From: Coleofasciculus sp. FACHB-1120
GTDB taxonomy: Bacteria > Cyanobacteriota > Cyanobacteriia > Cyanobacteriales > FACHB-T130
Direction: 5' to 3'
DNA length: 64,000 nucleotides
Assembly: GCF_014698845.1 (NCBI RefSeq)
Contig: NZ_JACJTV010000019.1
Span: 40,865-104,864, forward strand
Shown here: piece after piece, positions 1-8,453 of the stretch
How positions within the stretch are numbered: the stretch's first letter is position 1
How the letters are laid out: each line of letters starts with the position of its first letter
The notes under the pieces: model-generated
Told to the model about the DNA's origin: nothing
The model's database searches: none
What the model saw: only the letters and a program-made list of their open reading frames with translations
Made by a program: the position numbers and the translations under genes

Positions 1-302
1 GTGCTGAAGACATCGTCGCTCGTTTGGGGGGAGATGAATTTACCTTGCTTTTGGAAGCCATTGACGACCTTAGTCACGCCACCAGCATCGCTGAACGAAT
101 CAACCGAGAACTGATACCGCCTTTCTATCTCGACGGACACGAAGTTTTTACTGCCGCGAGTATTGGCATTGTTCTCAGCAGCGGATACGATCGACCTGAA
201 GACCTCCTGCGCGATGCCGATACAGCGTTGTATCGTGCCAAAGCGCTAGGAAAGGGACGGTATGAGGTGTTTGACCAAACGATGCACTCAAGTGCCCGCT
301 GA
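1..302 (+). CDS. GGDEF-domain protein, 3' part only (starts before the window)
   Basis: The frame is open from the first bases and reaches an intact GGDEF motif, preceded by A-E-D-I-V-A-R-L, at about positions 27-41. It then covers the C-terminal half of a diguanylate cyclase domain and stops at 300-302. A TTG at 24 lies inside the domain, so it is not a believable start. The closest visible relative is the GGDEF-EAL protein at 702-3365, which shares the F-Y-L-D-G-H-E-V-F and L-L-R-D-A-D stretches. In that relative the text after G-K-G-R-Y continues into an EAL domain; here it ends after D-Q-T-M-H-S-S-A-R. The gene is either a plain diguanylate cyclase or a GGDEF-EAL gene that lost its EAL part. 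Synthesis of cyclic di-GMP is the family role, but activity cannot be judged because the N-terminal half is outside the window. Confidence 0.85.
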   Translation, partial: AEDIVARLGGDEFTLLLEAIDDLSHATSIAERINRELIPPFYLDGHEVFTAASIGIVLSSGYDRPEDLLRDADTALYRAKALGKGRYEVFDQTMHSSAR

Positions 303-701
303 AAGGAAATGATTGCCATCTTCCCTTCTCCAGCGGAGGGGGGTGGGGGGATAGAGGTGGTTCCCAATCAATTTTTATAATTGAGATGCTGCTGTTGCAG
401 TTGAGCGCAATTACAACTTTGGTATCCATCTAACAAAACCTTTTAAAAAATTTTGAGTGGTAGATTTTGGATCGAGGTTGAATTCGCAAGGGAATAGATA
501 AAGGCGATCGCGTACAGCCCTTTGGGCATGAAAACGGGCATGAAAACAGTGAAGCGAGGCGTTAGCTTAGCGCTGAAAGAGTCAGTTCGCGTCTCTACCA
601 AATAGAGAGTTTGAAAAAATTAAACCTGGCAGTATCAAGCAAAATTGTTATAAACGGTCGCATCAAAGCCGTTGCGACTCCTTTGGGAAAGCAGCAGATG
701 T
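303..701. other. Intergenic region with a dispersed repeat, no gene seen
   Basis: About 400 bases separate the two GGDEF genes. The stretch holds a G-rich tract near 335-352, a dispersed repeat copy at 504-590, and A/T-rich sequence just upstream of the next gene. No convincing ORF or RNA gene was recognised. Confidence 0.6.
504..590 (+). repeat. Dispersed intergenic repeat, copy A
   Basis: This copy begins with a HIP1 octamer followed by GTACAGCCCTTTGG, contains a short duplication of the GCATGAAAAC unit, then runs through GAAGCGAGGCGTTAG and ends in GTCAGTTCGC. A second, slightly diverged copy lies at 22281-22354. Both are in non-coding DNA and in the same orientation relative to the window. 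The internal duplication is present only here. Confidence 0.75.
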
Positions 702-3365
702 ATGAACTGGCAATTCCCTGAAAAGTCCAAAATCCAAAGTTTAAAAGCAGAAGAAAAAGAAAAAAAATCCTTCATTGCTAATTTTGCCTTTTTCTTTTTT
801 CCTTCTTTAATCGTTGCAAGTGGTTTGGTGCTAGGAATTTGGCAACCACTGGAACAGCTTGCTTATCGGGGTTTATTCCGCCTCCGGGGAACGATGCCTT
901 GGGATCAACGGGTGGTGTTGATTGACATTGATGATGCCAGTTTAAAGGAACTGGGCCGCTTTCCTTGGTCTCGCAAGCACTACACCCAGTTGCTCAAAAA
1001 ACTGTCCCCAGCAGAGCCAAGTGTGGTGGTATTGGACGTGCTGATGCCCGAAAGTAGTCCGGAAGATGGACAGATGGCGGCGGCGATGGACAAGCTGGGT
1101 CAGGTGGTCTTGGCGCAGGGATGGGATCGGACAAATACTCCTTTGCGTCCAACTCCAGAATTGAGTAAAAGCGCGATCGCTATCGGACATATTTTCAACC
1201 GCGAGGATAGTGATGGTTTAACTCGCCAAGTTGTACCGCAACTTGAAGGCGTGCCTCTTTTAAGCATCACGGCTTCCCAGGTTTACTCACTGGTGAAAGA
1301 GCCAGTCAAACTCCCACCGATGAATCGACCGCTGCTGGTGAACTGGCCTGGAGGGGTGCTTCAGGCACCGCAATATTCCTTTGTTTCAGTGCTTCAGGGG
1401 AAAGTGCCTGCATCGGCATTCAAGGGAAAAATTGTGATGGTGGGCGTCACAGCAGCCGGTCTCGATCCTCTAAACACTCCGTTTGACGGTCATCCACCCG
1501 CGAGTGGAATTCACCTGCACGCCACCGTTCTGAATAATCTTCTGCAACAAAACTTTCTGAAAACCCCAGACATCAAGTGGCTGCTGGTTTCCCTGTTGCT
1601 GGGGGGGCCAATTCTTGGCTTCACTCTCAACCGCCATCGGGCGAGACACCAGCTGATTGCAGTCGTCAGTCTTTGTGGCGGCTGGGTCATCGTTAGTGTA
1701 TTGCTTTTGCGGATGGGTTACTGGATGCCGGTCGTGTCACCCGTGGCATTATTTTGTTTAACGGCAGCTAGCTTGAGCGTCCAAGATCGTCTGAGAATGA
1801 AGGCGCAGCTTCAACACATTCAGCAACAGCAGCAGCAAAGGCAACTTTATGACTCTCTGACGGGTTTGCCCAATCGAACCTTATTTATGGAGCGGTTGGA
1901 GGTTGCCCTAGAACGTACCTATCAGTTTGAAAATTATCTATTTGCGGTGCTGTTTGTGGATCTCGACCGATTTAAGGTGGTCAACGACAGCCTGGGGCAT
2001 ACAGTCGGAGATAAACTCCTGGTCGCGATCGCTCATCGGCTCTGTACCCTGATGCGCCCCAGAGATACAGTCGCACGTCTTGGCGGAGACGAGTTCACGA
2101 TCCTGCTGGAGGAGATTCAGCAACTGAGTGACGCTACCCGCGTTGCCGAGTCAATCCACGAAGCCCTCGCATCACCTTTTTACCTCGATGGACATGAAGT
2201 ATTTGCCGCCGCCAGTATTGGTATTGCCCTGAACCGAAGAGCCGGAGAGCCGGAGAATCGGAGAGTGGGGCAGGACGGTAAGACAATTCCCTTCCTCTCG
2301 CCTTCAACCCTTCCCTCACTCAACACTCAGAATGGGCAAGGAGACCCTGTTAACTCGGAGTGGGACTTGCTGCGCGATGCCGACATTGCCTTATCTCAGG
2401 CAAAAATAATGGGGAAAGGGCGTTATGCAGTGTTCCACACGACTTTGCATGCACGCGCGATCGCACTTTTACAATTAGAAACCGACCTGCGTCTGGCAAT
2501 TGGAGCTTTATCTAAGGAAGGTTTTGAGTTCTCCGTTTTGAGTTCTCCGTTACAAGAGGAAAACTCAAAACTCCAAACTCCAAACTTAAAACTTTTACCT
2601 AACTCTGAGTTTCGGGTTTACTACCAGCCTATCGTCTCCCTCTCGACCGGCAAAATTATTGCCTTTGAGGCACTTGTGCGCTGGCAGCACCCCAAGAGAG
2701 GGTTAGTTTCCCCGCTTGAGTTTATTCCCGTTGCAGAAGAAACCGGACTGATGGCGCAACTGGATTGGTGGGTATTGCGCGAAGCCTGCTGCCAGATGCG
2801 GGCTTGGCAAGAACGATTCGTTCATGGTAACGAACCCTCAACATCCAACTACGAACAATTAACAATTGGCGTCAATCTTTCTGCAATGCAGTTTGCCCAA
2901 TCTGACATGGTTCAGCAGATCGATCGAATTGTTTGGGAGACTGGTTTGGAAACTAGCAGTTTAAAGCTGGAGATTACTGAAACTTGCTTGCTAGAAGATG
3001 CCGATGCCATAACCGCTATGCTTGAGCAGCTCAGAGCCTTGGGAGTGAAAGTGGGAATTGACGACTTTGGCACCGGCTATTCTTCCTTGGGGCGTCTGCA
3101 TAGCCTACCGATTGATACTTTGAAAATTGACCGCTCCTTTATTAGCGGCGTGGGGGATGAGGAAAATCGCTGGGAAATTGTCCAGACAATTATGACCCTG
3201 GCTCACAATCTGGGGATGGATGTGGTTGCCGAAGGCGTTGAAACCGCAGAGCAGATGCTTCAGCTCAAGCGGCTGCAATGTGAATATGGACAGGGATACT
3301 TTTTTTCTAAGCCAGTAGATGCAGCGGCAGCAGAGGCGTTATTGGCAGCACAGCCCCAGTGGTGA
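702..3365 (+). CDS. CHASE2-GGDEF-EAL cyclic di-GMP signalling protein
   Basis: This is a membrane sensor with both cyclic di-GMP synthesis and degradation domains. Counting from an ATG at 702 it has 887 residues; a TTG at 672 is also in frame. After one N-terminal membrane segment comes a CHASE2 sensor domain (V-V-L-I-D-I-D-D-A-S-L motif), then three membrane segments, then GGDEF and EAL. The GGDEF motif is intact at about residue 461 and is preceded at the right distance by R-P-R-D, matching the RxxD inhibitory site. The EAL part keeps E-A-L, E-I-T-E, D-D-F-G-T-G-Y-S-S, K-I-D-R-S-F and E-G-V-E-T, so phosphodiesterase activity is plausible. Two stretches look foreign: about 40 residues inside GGDEF (2236-2362) and about 30 in the GGDEF-EAL linker (2509-2606). 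The second is translated from AACTCAAAACTCC-type repeat DNA. The gene follows a truncated paralogue. Confidence 0.93.
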   Translation: MNWQFPEKSKIQSLKAEEKEKKSFIANFAFFFFPSLIVASGLVLGIWQPLEQLAYRGLFRLRGTMPWDQRVVLIDIDDASLKELGRFPWSRKHYTQLLKKLSPAEPSVVVLDVLMPESSPEDGQMAAAMDKLGQVVLAQGWDRTNTPLRPTPELSKSAIAIGHIFNREDSDGLTRQVVPQLEGVPLLSITASQVYSLVKEPVKLPPMNRPLLVNWPGGVLQAPQYSFVSVLQGKVPASAFKGKIVMVGVTAAGLDPLNTPFDGHPPASGIHLHATVLNNLLQQNFLKTPDIKWLLVSLLLGGPILGFTLNRHRARHQLIAVVSLCGGWVIVSVLLLRMGYWMPVVSPVALFCLTAASLSVQDRLRMKAQLQHIQQQQQQRQLYDSLTGLPNRTLFMERLEVALERTYQFENYLFAVLFVDLDRFKVVNDSLGHTVGDKLLVAIAHRLCTLMRPRDTVARLGGDEFTILLEEIQQLSDATRVAESIHEALASPFYLDGHEVFAAASIGIALNRRAGEPENRRVGQDGKTIPFLSPSTLPSLNTQNGQGDPVNSEWDLLRDADIALSQAKIMGKGRYAVFHTTLHARAIALLQLETDLRLAIGALSKEGFEFSVLSSPLQEENSKLQTPNLKLLPNSEFRVYYQPIVSLSTGKIIAFEALVRWQHPKRGLVSPLEFIPVAEETGLMAQLDWWVLREACCQMRAWQERFVHGNEPSTSNYEQLTIGVNLSAMQFAQSDMVQQIDRIVWETGLETSSLKLEITETCLLEDADAITAMLEQLRALGVKVGIDDFGTGYSSLGRLHSLPIDTLKIDRSFISGVGDEENRWEIVQTIMTLAHNLGMDVVAEGVETAEQMLQLKRLQCEYGQGYFFSKPVDAAAAEALLAAQPQW

Positions 3366-3460
3366 TAAAAATCAGAAATTGCCTAAAATCGGCGAGGCAA
3401 GATCAGCCGTTGAAACTCGGAAAAATTTGAAATTTTAGATGGAATTTCAAAATCTCAAAC

Positions 3461-4390
3461 TTAGTCAGAGTCGCTTGGGTGGTTGTAGCTTGAAACAGCA
3501 GCTCTGAGATTACCTTTGTGTTCTGCAAGGAGGCGATCGCCTTCTTGCTTCTCCAAACCCGTCCAATGCATCAACAACGCTAACTTGACAGAACGCCCAC
3601 TTTGCTCGAGCAAATATCCAGCGTCTTCTCGATTTAAATCCGTGAGGTCTTGCAGCATTCGCAGGGCGCGATCGTGCAATTTTTTATTAGTAACGGCAAC
3701 ATCTACCATGCGATTGCCGTAGACTTTGCCCAGTTTCACCATCACGCCGGTGGAGAGGATATTTAAAGCCATTTTGGTGACAGTTCCAGCTTTCAACCGC
3801 GTCGAGCCTGCTACCACTTCCGGCCCCACGATTAGGCGAATATCTAAATCTGCATCGATGGTGACTTGTTCGGCTGGGACACAGGCAATCAAAATCGTGG
3901 TTGCACCCCGCTGACGCGCCGCTTGGATTGCACCGTGGACAAACGGTGTTGTTCCCCCGGCGGTAATGCCGACAACGACATCGAGATGGGTAATCTGCCG
4001 AGTTGCGATCGCAGATACCCCGTCTTCATCTTTGTCTTCTAAATCTTCTGAGCTGCGGATTAACGCTCCGGCACCCCCGGCGATAATCCCTTGTACCAGT
4101 TCTGGCGGCGTACAAAAGGTGGGCGGACACTCCGCTGCATCCAAGACGCCCAGACGCCCGCTCGTGCCAGCACCCACATAAAACAGGCGTCCTCCGTGAC
4201 GTAAAGCCTCAGCCGTCTTATCGATTGCTTCAGCGAGCTGAGTTCTGGCGATTGCGATCGCTGCTAGCGTCTGAGCATCTTCCTGATTGAACAAATCTAC
4301 CAATTCCAGAGAACTCATCTGGTCGAGATTCTGGCTATTGGGATTAACTTGTTCTGTTAAAAGATGTCCCCGTTCCTCCAGATTCTTCAT
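3461..4390 (-). CDS. murQ: N-acetylmuramic acid 6-phosphate etherase MurQ
   Basis: This is a 309-residue cytoplasmic sugar-isomerase (SIS) domain enzyme. MurQ cleaves the D-lactyl ether of MurNAc 6-phosphate to give GlcNAc 6-phosphate and lactate during recycling of cell-wall sugars. Family signatures seen are the N-terminal T-E-Q-V-N-P-N-S motif, F-Y-V-G-A-G-T-S-G-R-L-G-V-L-D, A-A-E-C-P-P-T-F and G-I-T-A-G-G-T-T-P-F-V. The length matches the family (about 300). The ATG is at 4390 and the stop at 3461. It is transcribed toward the preceding GGDEF-EAL gene. The D-Ala-D-Ala dipeptidase about 700 bases away also handles wall fragments, but the two do not form an operon. Confidence 0.96.
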   Translation of the reverse strand: MKNLEERGHLLTEQVNPNSQNLDQMSSLELVDLFNQEDAQTLAAIAIARTQLAEAIDKTAEALRHGGRLFYVGAGTSGRLGVLDAAECPPTFCTPPELVQGIIAGGAGALIRSSEDLEDKDEDGVSAIATRQITHLDVVVGITAGGTTPFVHGAIQAARQRGATTILIACVPAEQVTIDADLDIRLIVGPEVVAGSTRLKAGTVTKMALNILSTGVMVKLGKVYGNRMVDVAVTNKKLHDRALRMLQDLTDLNREDAGYLLEQSGRSVKLALLMHWTGLEKQEGDRLLAEHKGNLRAAVSSYNHPSDSD

Positions 4391-4473
4391 CCTTGATCCT
4401 TCATTTTTTTATCGTTCATCCTGCGAAGAAAGCGCCGCTATGGGTTACGCGATCGCTAATATCCTTCATCCTT

Positions 4474-4866
4474 TCATAACAGTCCTTCTAATTGACGACG
4501 AATTCTGTCTAGATCGGAAACTTCTGGTTGCGGAGCATCTGGTTTCCAGTCTGTTTCCTCCAGATTCGTTTCTGGCGGAACCAGAAAAAGACGTTCTGCA
4601 TCTCCTTCGGGAACAAATCCCTCCGGAATTAGCTTGCACTCGTAACCTGCACCCTCGCAAAATTCCTCGACTTCCGCTGCATCGATGGCTTCAACACTGG
4701 GACTGAGAAAATCTTGGGCTTCTAGCAGCATCGCATAGCGAGTCGCATCGTCTTCTGATTCAAACATGAGTATCCAGTTGCGATCGCCAATCTGAATCGA
4801 GTGAATCCCCTCGTTATCTGTCCGAGGATTAAATATTAAAACGAATACGCGCTTAGATGTAGTCAT
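4474..4866 (-). CDS. DUF3110-type cyanobacterial protein
   Basis: This 130-residue soluble protein begins with R-V-F-V-L-I-F-N and continues with N-E-G-I-H-S-I-Q and an E-D-A-T-R-Y-A motif, the pattern of the cyanobacterial and plastid DUF3110 family. The C-terminal third is acidic and proline-rich. Its function is unknown. It lies 83 bases upstream of murQ on the same strand and could be co-transcribed with it. Confidence 0.85.
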   Translation of the reverse strand: MTTSKRVFVLIFNPRTDNEGIHSIQIGDRNWILMFESEDDATRYAMLLEAQDFLSPSVEAIDAAEVEEFCEGAGYECKLIPEGFVPEGDAERLFLVPPETNLEETDWKPDAPQPEVSDLDRIRRQLEGLL

Positions 4867-5093
4867 CGTTTTTTATCCATTCTTAACTTAGGATATCTGA
4901 CTGGCTTCCCTGATACCACGTCCGGTTGCTCCTCCTTTGCTACCAGCGATGAGGAGCAAAGGAGAAAGAGGGAAAGAACACTTAGAGAGAGAAGATTCTC
5001 CTGAAATTGCTAGGAAATAAGCAAAAAAGCTAAATTATCCCCAGCAACTAGATGTTAAGACATTTCCGATAGCGATAGATATCCTTTCCTGGC

Positions 5094-5801
5094 TCAAACC
5101 ACGCGACCGTAACGAGCCGTCACAGGATGATGGGGATTTTCTTGATTGCATAACCACGCCCACATCTGATCGCCCAAGCAGAAATGCCACCACTCGTTGG
5201 GATGACGGCGGAATCCAGCTTGCACCATCACATTATTTAACAACTGCCGATGAAAATGATACTGCTGTTCGACTGCCTGGGTGCTATTGGCATAATAATC
5301 GGGATGCGATCGCGCTGATATTTCATCAATTTCTCCCCCCATATCTATCGTCTTGCCAGTATTGTCTACTAAGGTGATATCCACCGCAGCCCCTGTACTG
5401 TGAGGCGGCGGCGTTGCTGGATCGAGGTTGGGGGGTGCCCAAAATTGATAAACTATCTCCCAAATCCCTTGACGCTGAGTTTCTGTTAACTCAACCAACT
5501 TTAAACCTTGAGCCTGAACCACTTCAGCAAAGGTGTAATCTACCATGAATTGCTGGACTTCCACGGGTCGATAGGCATCAAAAAGCTCGATCCGCCAACC
5601 TGGAGTCGTGACAGCCAACTGATGTTGGGCAGCAATCAGAGATTCGAGGACACCCTGACGGAGATAATAAGGTGAGCGATCGCCATAAGCTGCACCCAAT
5701 TTTTCATAAGGATGGGGAGAGACAACCGCAAATTGTTCCAAAGGAATGGCCGTGAGCGGCTCACCACACTCTACAATTACAATCTGCTGATAAGGTTTCA
5801 T
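5094..5801 (-). CDS. D-alanyl-D-alanine dipeptidase (VanX/DdpX family, M15D)
   Basis: This is a 235-residue zinc peptidase that cleaves D-Ala-D-Ala. Zinc-ligand and catalytic signatures are visible: H-S-T-G-A-A-V-D-I-T (His and Asp ligands) and E-W-W-H-F (catalytic Glu and His ligand). The family motif F-D-A-Y-R-P is also present. I chose the ATG at 5801 because a purine-rich GAAAGAG lies just before it; an upstream TTG at 5846 would add 15 residues with little support. No signal peptide is visible, so the enzyme is probably cytoplasmic and recycles wall-derived dipeptide. No van genes accompany it, so resistance is not implied. Confidence 0.92.
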   Translation of the reverse strand: MKPYQQIVIVECGEPLTAIPLEQFAVVSPHPYEKLGAAYGDRSPYYLRQGVLESLIAAQHQLAVTTPGWRIELFDAYRPVEVQQFMVDYTFAEVVQAQGLKLVELTETQRQGIWEIVYQFWAPPNLDPATPPPHSTGAAVDITLVDNTGKTIDMGGEIDEISARSHPDYYANSTQAVEQQYHFHRQLLNNVMVQAGFRRHPNEWWHFCLGDQMWAWLCNQENPHHPVTARYGRVV

Positions 5802-6030
5802 ATTCCGCTCTTTCAGACTGACCCTATTTTGCCGTCTGACGTGCAATAGTCAAAATATGCAATATTTTTATCAGTAATTTTAGACAAGTTTAATCAACGC
5901 TTAAAAATAACGAACTAGAAAGCTTTAAAATCAAAATTTTATCAATATCAAACTTGGAAAATAATTATTAATAAAAAATTTAGCAGTGCCAGAATCTAAA
6001 ATAGCAATCTTAATTCATCCTTTAAAAGCT

Positions 6031-6105
6031 CTTTCTTTCTTTCTTTCTTTCTTTCTTCTCTTTCCTTTCTTAGCGTCCTTAGCGCCTTCGCGGTTCATCA
6101 AAAAA
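6031..6105 (-). repeat. CTTT simple repeat next to a CGCAAAGACGC-type dispersed repeat
   Basis: Several tandem CTTT units at about 6031-6057 are followed by TTAGCGTCCTTAGCGCC and CTTCGCGGTTCATCA. On the minus strand this reads as the AACCGCGAAGGCGCTAAGGA-type element found in many cyanobacterial intergenic regions. Related copies in this window are at 11691-11729, 13111-13152, 29843-29880 and 62011-62050. The rest of 5802-6149 is A/T-rich and shows no gene. Confidence 0.7.
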
Positions 6106-6149
6106 ATTGCTCTATCTACCGTAATTTTGATAGTCGATTTCCGCAATAC

Positions 6150-6485
6150 CTAAACTTCTGTCATCCCCTCTAAGTCGATGACTAATTCTAGAGGCTGGAT
6201 GTCTCCCCATGTTTCGCTGATGAATTTCTGAGTAGCCAAGGCGAGTGGAGATCTTGAATGATGGAATGTTTCGCTAGCTTTGCTTAAATCTTTTGCCTTT
6301 TGATACAAAATCAAATAGTCCCCATCTTGGCTGCGTTCCAGAAAGATGGATTCTATAATAACTCCTTCATTACGAAGTAATTCCCGCACTTCATCAAGTT
6401 GATTGTTCAAGTTTTTGAGCCAACCAATTACAGGGAGAGTCAATCCTGGCTTAATCCGAATTTTTAAGCATTGGGTTTCCGCCAT
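6150..6485 (-). CDS. Small protein, DUF6176-like
   Basis: This 111-residue protein starts M-A-E-T-Q-C-L-K-I-R-I-K-P-G. It carries an R-E-L-L-R-N-E-G-V helix and the stretch E-S-I-F-L-E-R-S-Q-D-G-D-Y-L-I-L-Y. That pattern resembles the DUF6176 family, small proteins predicted to adopt a dimeric alpha-beta barrel fold. No catalytic residue can be assigned. It lies 35 bases downstream of the next small gene on the same strand, so the two may be co-transcribed. The function is unknown and the family name is from memory. Confidence 0.75.
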   Translation of the reverse strand: MAETQCLKIRIKPGLTLPVIGWLKNLNNQLDEVRELLRNEGVIIESIFLERSQDGDYLILYQKAKDLSKASETFHHSRSPLALATQKFISETWGDIQPLELVIDLEGMTEV

Positions 6486-6520
6486 TAACTTGCCCTTTTA
6501 CCTGGAAAAAAGTAAAAAAA

Positions 6521-6766
6521 TTACCGAATTGCGTATTGAGTTGGAGATTGCTTATTCGTTCTACAGAAAGATTGTTGCAAAGTTCTTAATTCCCGCGATT
6601 CTTGCTTCACCTGGCCAGACATGGCAGCTGTCTGTAAAGTCATGAAAGCGTTGAAGTCTTCCAGACCGTACTTAGTTCTTAAAAGCTGCCGCAATTGATT
6701 TTCTGCTGCAATCGTTAAATAACCTTTTGCCAGAGCCTGTTGTACAAGGTCGCGGATTAGAGACAT
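6521..6766 (-). CDS. Conserved small cyanobacterial protein
   Basis: The product is 81 residues from the ATG at 6766, which follows a good GAGGGG ribosome site; a GTG two codons earlier is less likely. The N-terminal half is a predicted helical pair (I-R-D-L-V-Q-Q-A-L, Y-L-T, A-E-N-Q-L-R-Q-L-L) and is followed by L-E-D-F-N-A-F-M-T-L-Q and A-A-M-S-G-Q-V. I recognise this pattern as a short hypothetical protein repeated across filamentous cyanobacteria, with no known function. Confidence 0.75.
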   Translation of the reverse strand: MSLIRDLVQQALAKGYLTIAAENQLRQLLRTKYGLEDFNAFMTLQTAAMSGQVKQESRELRTLQQSFCRTNKQSPTQYAIR

Positions 6767-7305
6767 TTTCACCCCTCAAAATTTTTGATGTTAACGATAT
6801 GACCCGGAAGCATAACTAGCTATCAGTTCGTGCCAGCCAGAAAATTGTTTGCAACCGTTTTTTAATACACTTGGGCGATCGCAACTTTATGCGTTTCTGG
6901 TTTGGCAAATTGCTCATAGCAATCAATTCTTAGCAGTTAGCAATCTAGACATCGCTGACTGTTGAACCGGCTTTTCAATGAGTCATACGGTTAATCTGCC
7001 ACACGAAGTAAACCTTTTACTCCCGGAAGGGTAATACAAGTTTCTCACCTAGTGTAAAAGAGAGGGTGCCAACAAACGTCATCCTTTAGGCTTACCCGAT
7101 CGGGTGATTTCCTCTATCGCTAGCCTGGTTTGAGGGTTTTCGTCAGCCCTATATCACATAATGTCAATATTGAAGACCCAATAAGGCTGGGAGTTTGGTG
7201 CCCTGCTGAAATCCCATTTGCTGCACTGCCTTCCGTTGACTCACTCGACTGGATGATTGTGGAAAAATGATTGTGGAAAAGCCAATCAAGCGCGATCGCC
7301 TAAAT
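6767..7305. other. Long intergenic region, unexplained
   Basis: About 540 bases hold no convincing ORF. It contains a 12-bp perfect palindrome ACCCGATCGGGT at 7094-7105 and short inverted motifs such as CTCCCGGAAGGG near 7020-7032. The conserved-looking stretch 7000-7160 might be an untranslated leader or a small RNA, but no known family was recognised. Confidence 0.4.
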
Positions 7306-7548
7306 TCACTCGGTTTCTTTTGCCGTCGGAGTGACGACTGGTGGCACCGGATCGTAACCGCCAGGATGAAAAGGATGGCAGCGCAAGATGCGCCGAATCG
7401 CCATCCAGCCGCCGCGCCAAGGGCCAAATCGCTCGACTGCCTCCAAAGCATACTTAGAACAAGTCGGCTGAAACCGGCAGGCTGGGGGAAATAGGGGAGA
7501 GATCAAAACTCGGTATCCCCGAATTAGCCAAATTAGTAATATTTTCAT
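7306..7548 (-). CDS. yidD: Membrane protein insertion efficiency factor YidD
   Basis: This is an 80-residue YidD. The family core is complete: [27 protein letters not shown], a G-P-W-R-G-G-W motif and [13 protein letters not shown]. YidD is a small amphipathic membrane-associated protein that assists YidC-dependent membrane protein insertion. It stands alone here, divergent from the phytol-kinase-like gene. The C-terminal ten residues vary in the family. Confidence 0.95.
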   Translation of the reverse strand: MKILLIWLIRGYRVLISPLFPPACRFQPTCSKYALEAVERFGPWRGGWMAIRRILRCHPFHPGGYDPVPPVVTPTAKETE

Positions 7549-7570
7549 TCTGTGTCCTGAATCTAATAGA

Positions 7571-8311
7571 TTGGTAAGGAGAGCTTTTTTTATAATTCAA
7601 GCTTTGCTTAAATCCGTGTTGTGGTTGGAATCAGTTCCCGATCTATGGCTCCACATTGGTTTAGTTGGGGCTTGTCTGGGCATTCTTGTATTACTGGCAG
7701 AAGGGCTGCATCGCTACACGTCTACCGAACCTGAAAAGGTGCGAAAGGTCGTTCATATTGGCACGGGCAATGTGATTTTGCTTGCCTGGTGGCTGAACCT
7801 TCCCGCTTGGGTGGGCATCACGGCTTCGATTTTAGCGAGTGCAGTGGCTCTTTTGTCCTACAAATTCCCGATCCTTCCAGGAATTAACAGCGTTGGGCGC
7901 AAAAGCTGGGGGACATTTTGCTATGCCCTGAGTATTGGCATTTTAATCAGTTGGTTCTGGCCTCTAAACCAACCCCAATATGCAGCACTGGGAATTTTGG
8001 TGATGGCTTGGGGGGATGGCTTAGCTGCTCTCGTGGGTCAACGATTTGGTAAGCATCCCTATGCGTTTTGGGGCATCCACAAAAGTTGGGAAGGCTCGCT
8101 GACAATGTTCCTGGTTAGCTATGGGGTTAGTAGCTTGATTTTCTTGGGAGTCCAGGGCAATATCTGGCAAACGTGGGTCGTGCCGCTCTTGGTTGCTTTC
8201 CTCGCTACTGTCTTAGAAGCTTTCTCCTGGTTCGGTATCGACAATTTGACGGTTCCTGTAGGCAGTGCTGCGATCGCTTTTTTCTTGACTGAGCTGCTTT
8301 TACTCACTTAA
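7571..8311 (+). CDS. Phytol/polyprenol kinase-like integral membrane protein (VTE5/DGK family)
   Basis: This is a protein of about 246 residues with seven or more hydrophobic segments. Family motifs include [33 protein letters not shown] and K-S-W-E-G-S. These belong to the dolichol/phytol kinase and CTP-transferase-like family. The likely role in a cyanobacterium is phosphorylation of phytol released from chlorophyll, feeding tocopherol and chlorophyll synthesis. The substrate is inferred. The start is uncertain: no ATG is near, the first in-frame candidate is TTG 7571, and GTG 7616 would also leave the whole conserved core. Confidence 0.85.
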   Translation: MVRRAFFIIQALLKSVLWLESVPDLWLHIGLVGACLGILVLLAEGLHRYTSTEPEKVRKVVHIGTGNVILLAWWLNLPAWVGITASILASAVALLSYKFPILPGINSVGRKSWGTFCYALSIGILISWFWPLNQPQYAALGILVMAWGDGLAALVGQRFGKHPYAFWGIHKSWEGSLTMFLVSYGVSSLIFLGVQGNIWQTWVVPLLVAFLATVLEAFSWFGIDNLTVPVGSAAIAFFLTELLLLT

Positions 8312-8453
8312 CACTTTGATAACTAGCAAACAGTTAGTTTGTTTCTAATATCCGTAGAATCCCAGATTACAAATTTTGTGCTTCCATTAAGATAATTGAA
8401 GAAGCCTACCTAGGGACATATTCCCGCTTTATTCAATTTATCTCCAAAGATGG

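Noticed and set aside
5094..5801. Vancomycin resistance locus
   Set aside because: Only a VanX/DdpX-type dipeptidase is present, with no ligase, dehydrogenase or two-component genes; a housekeeping role is more likely.
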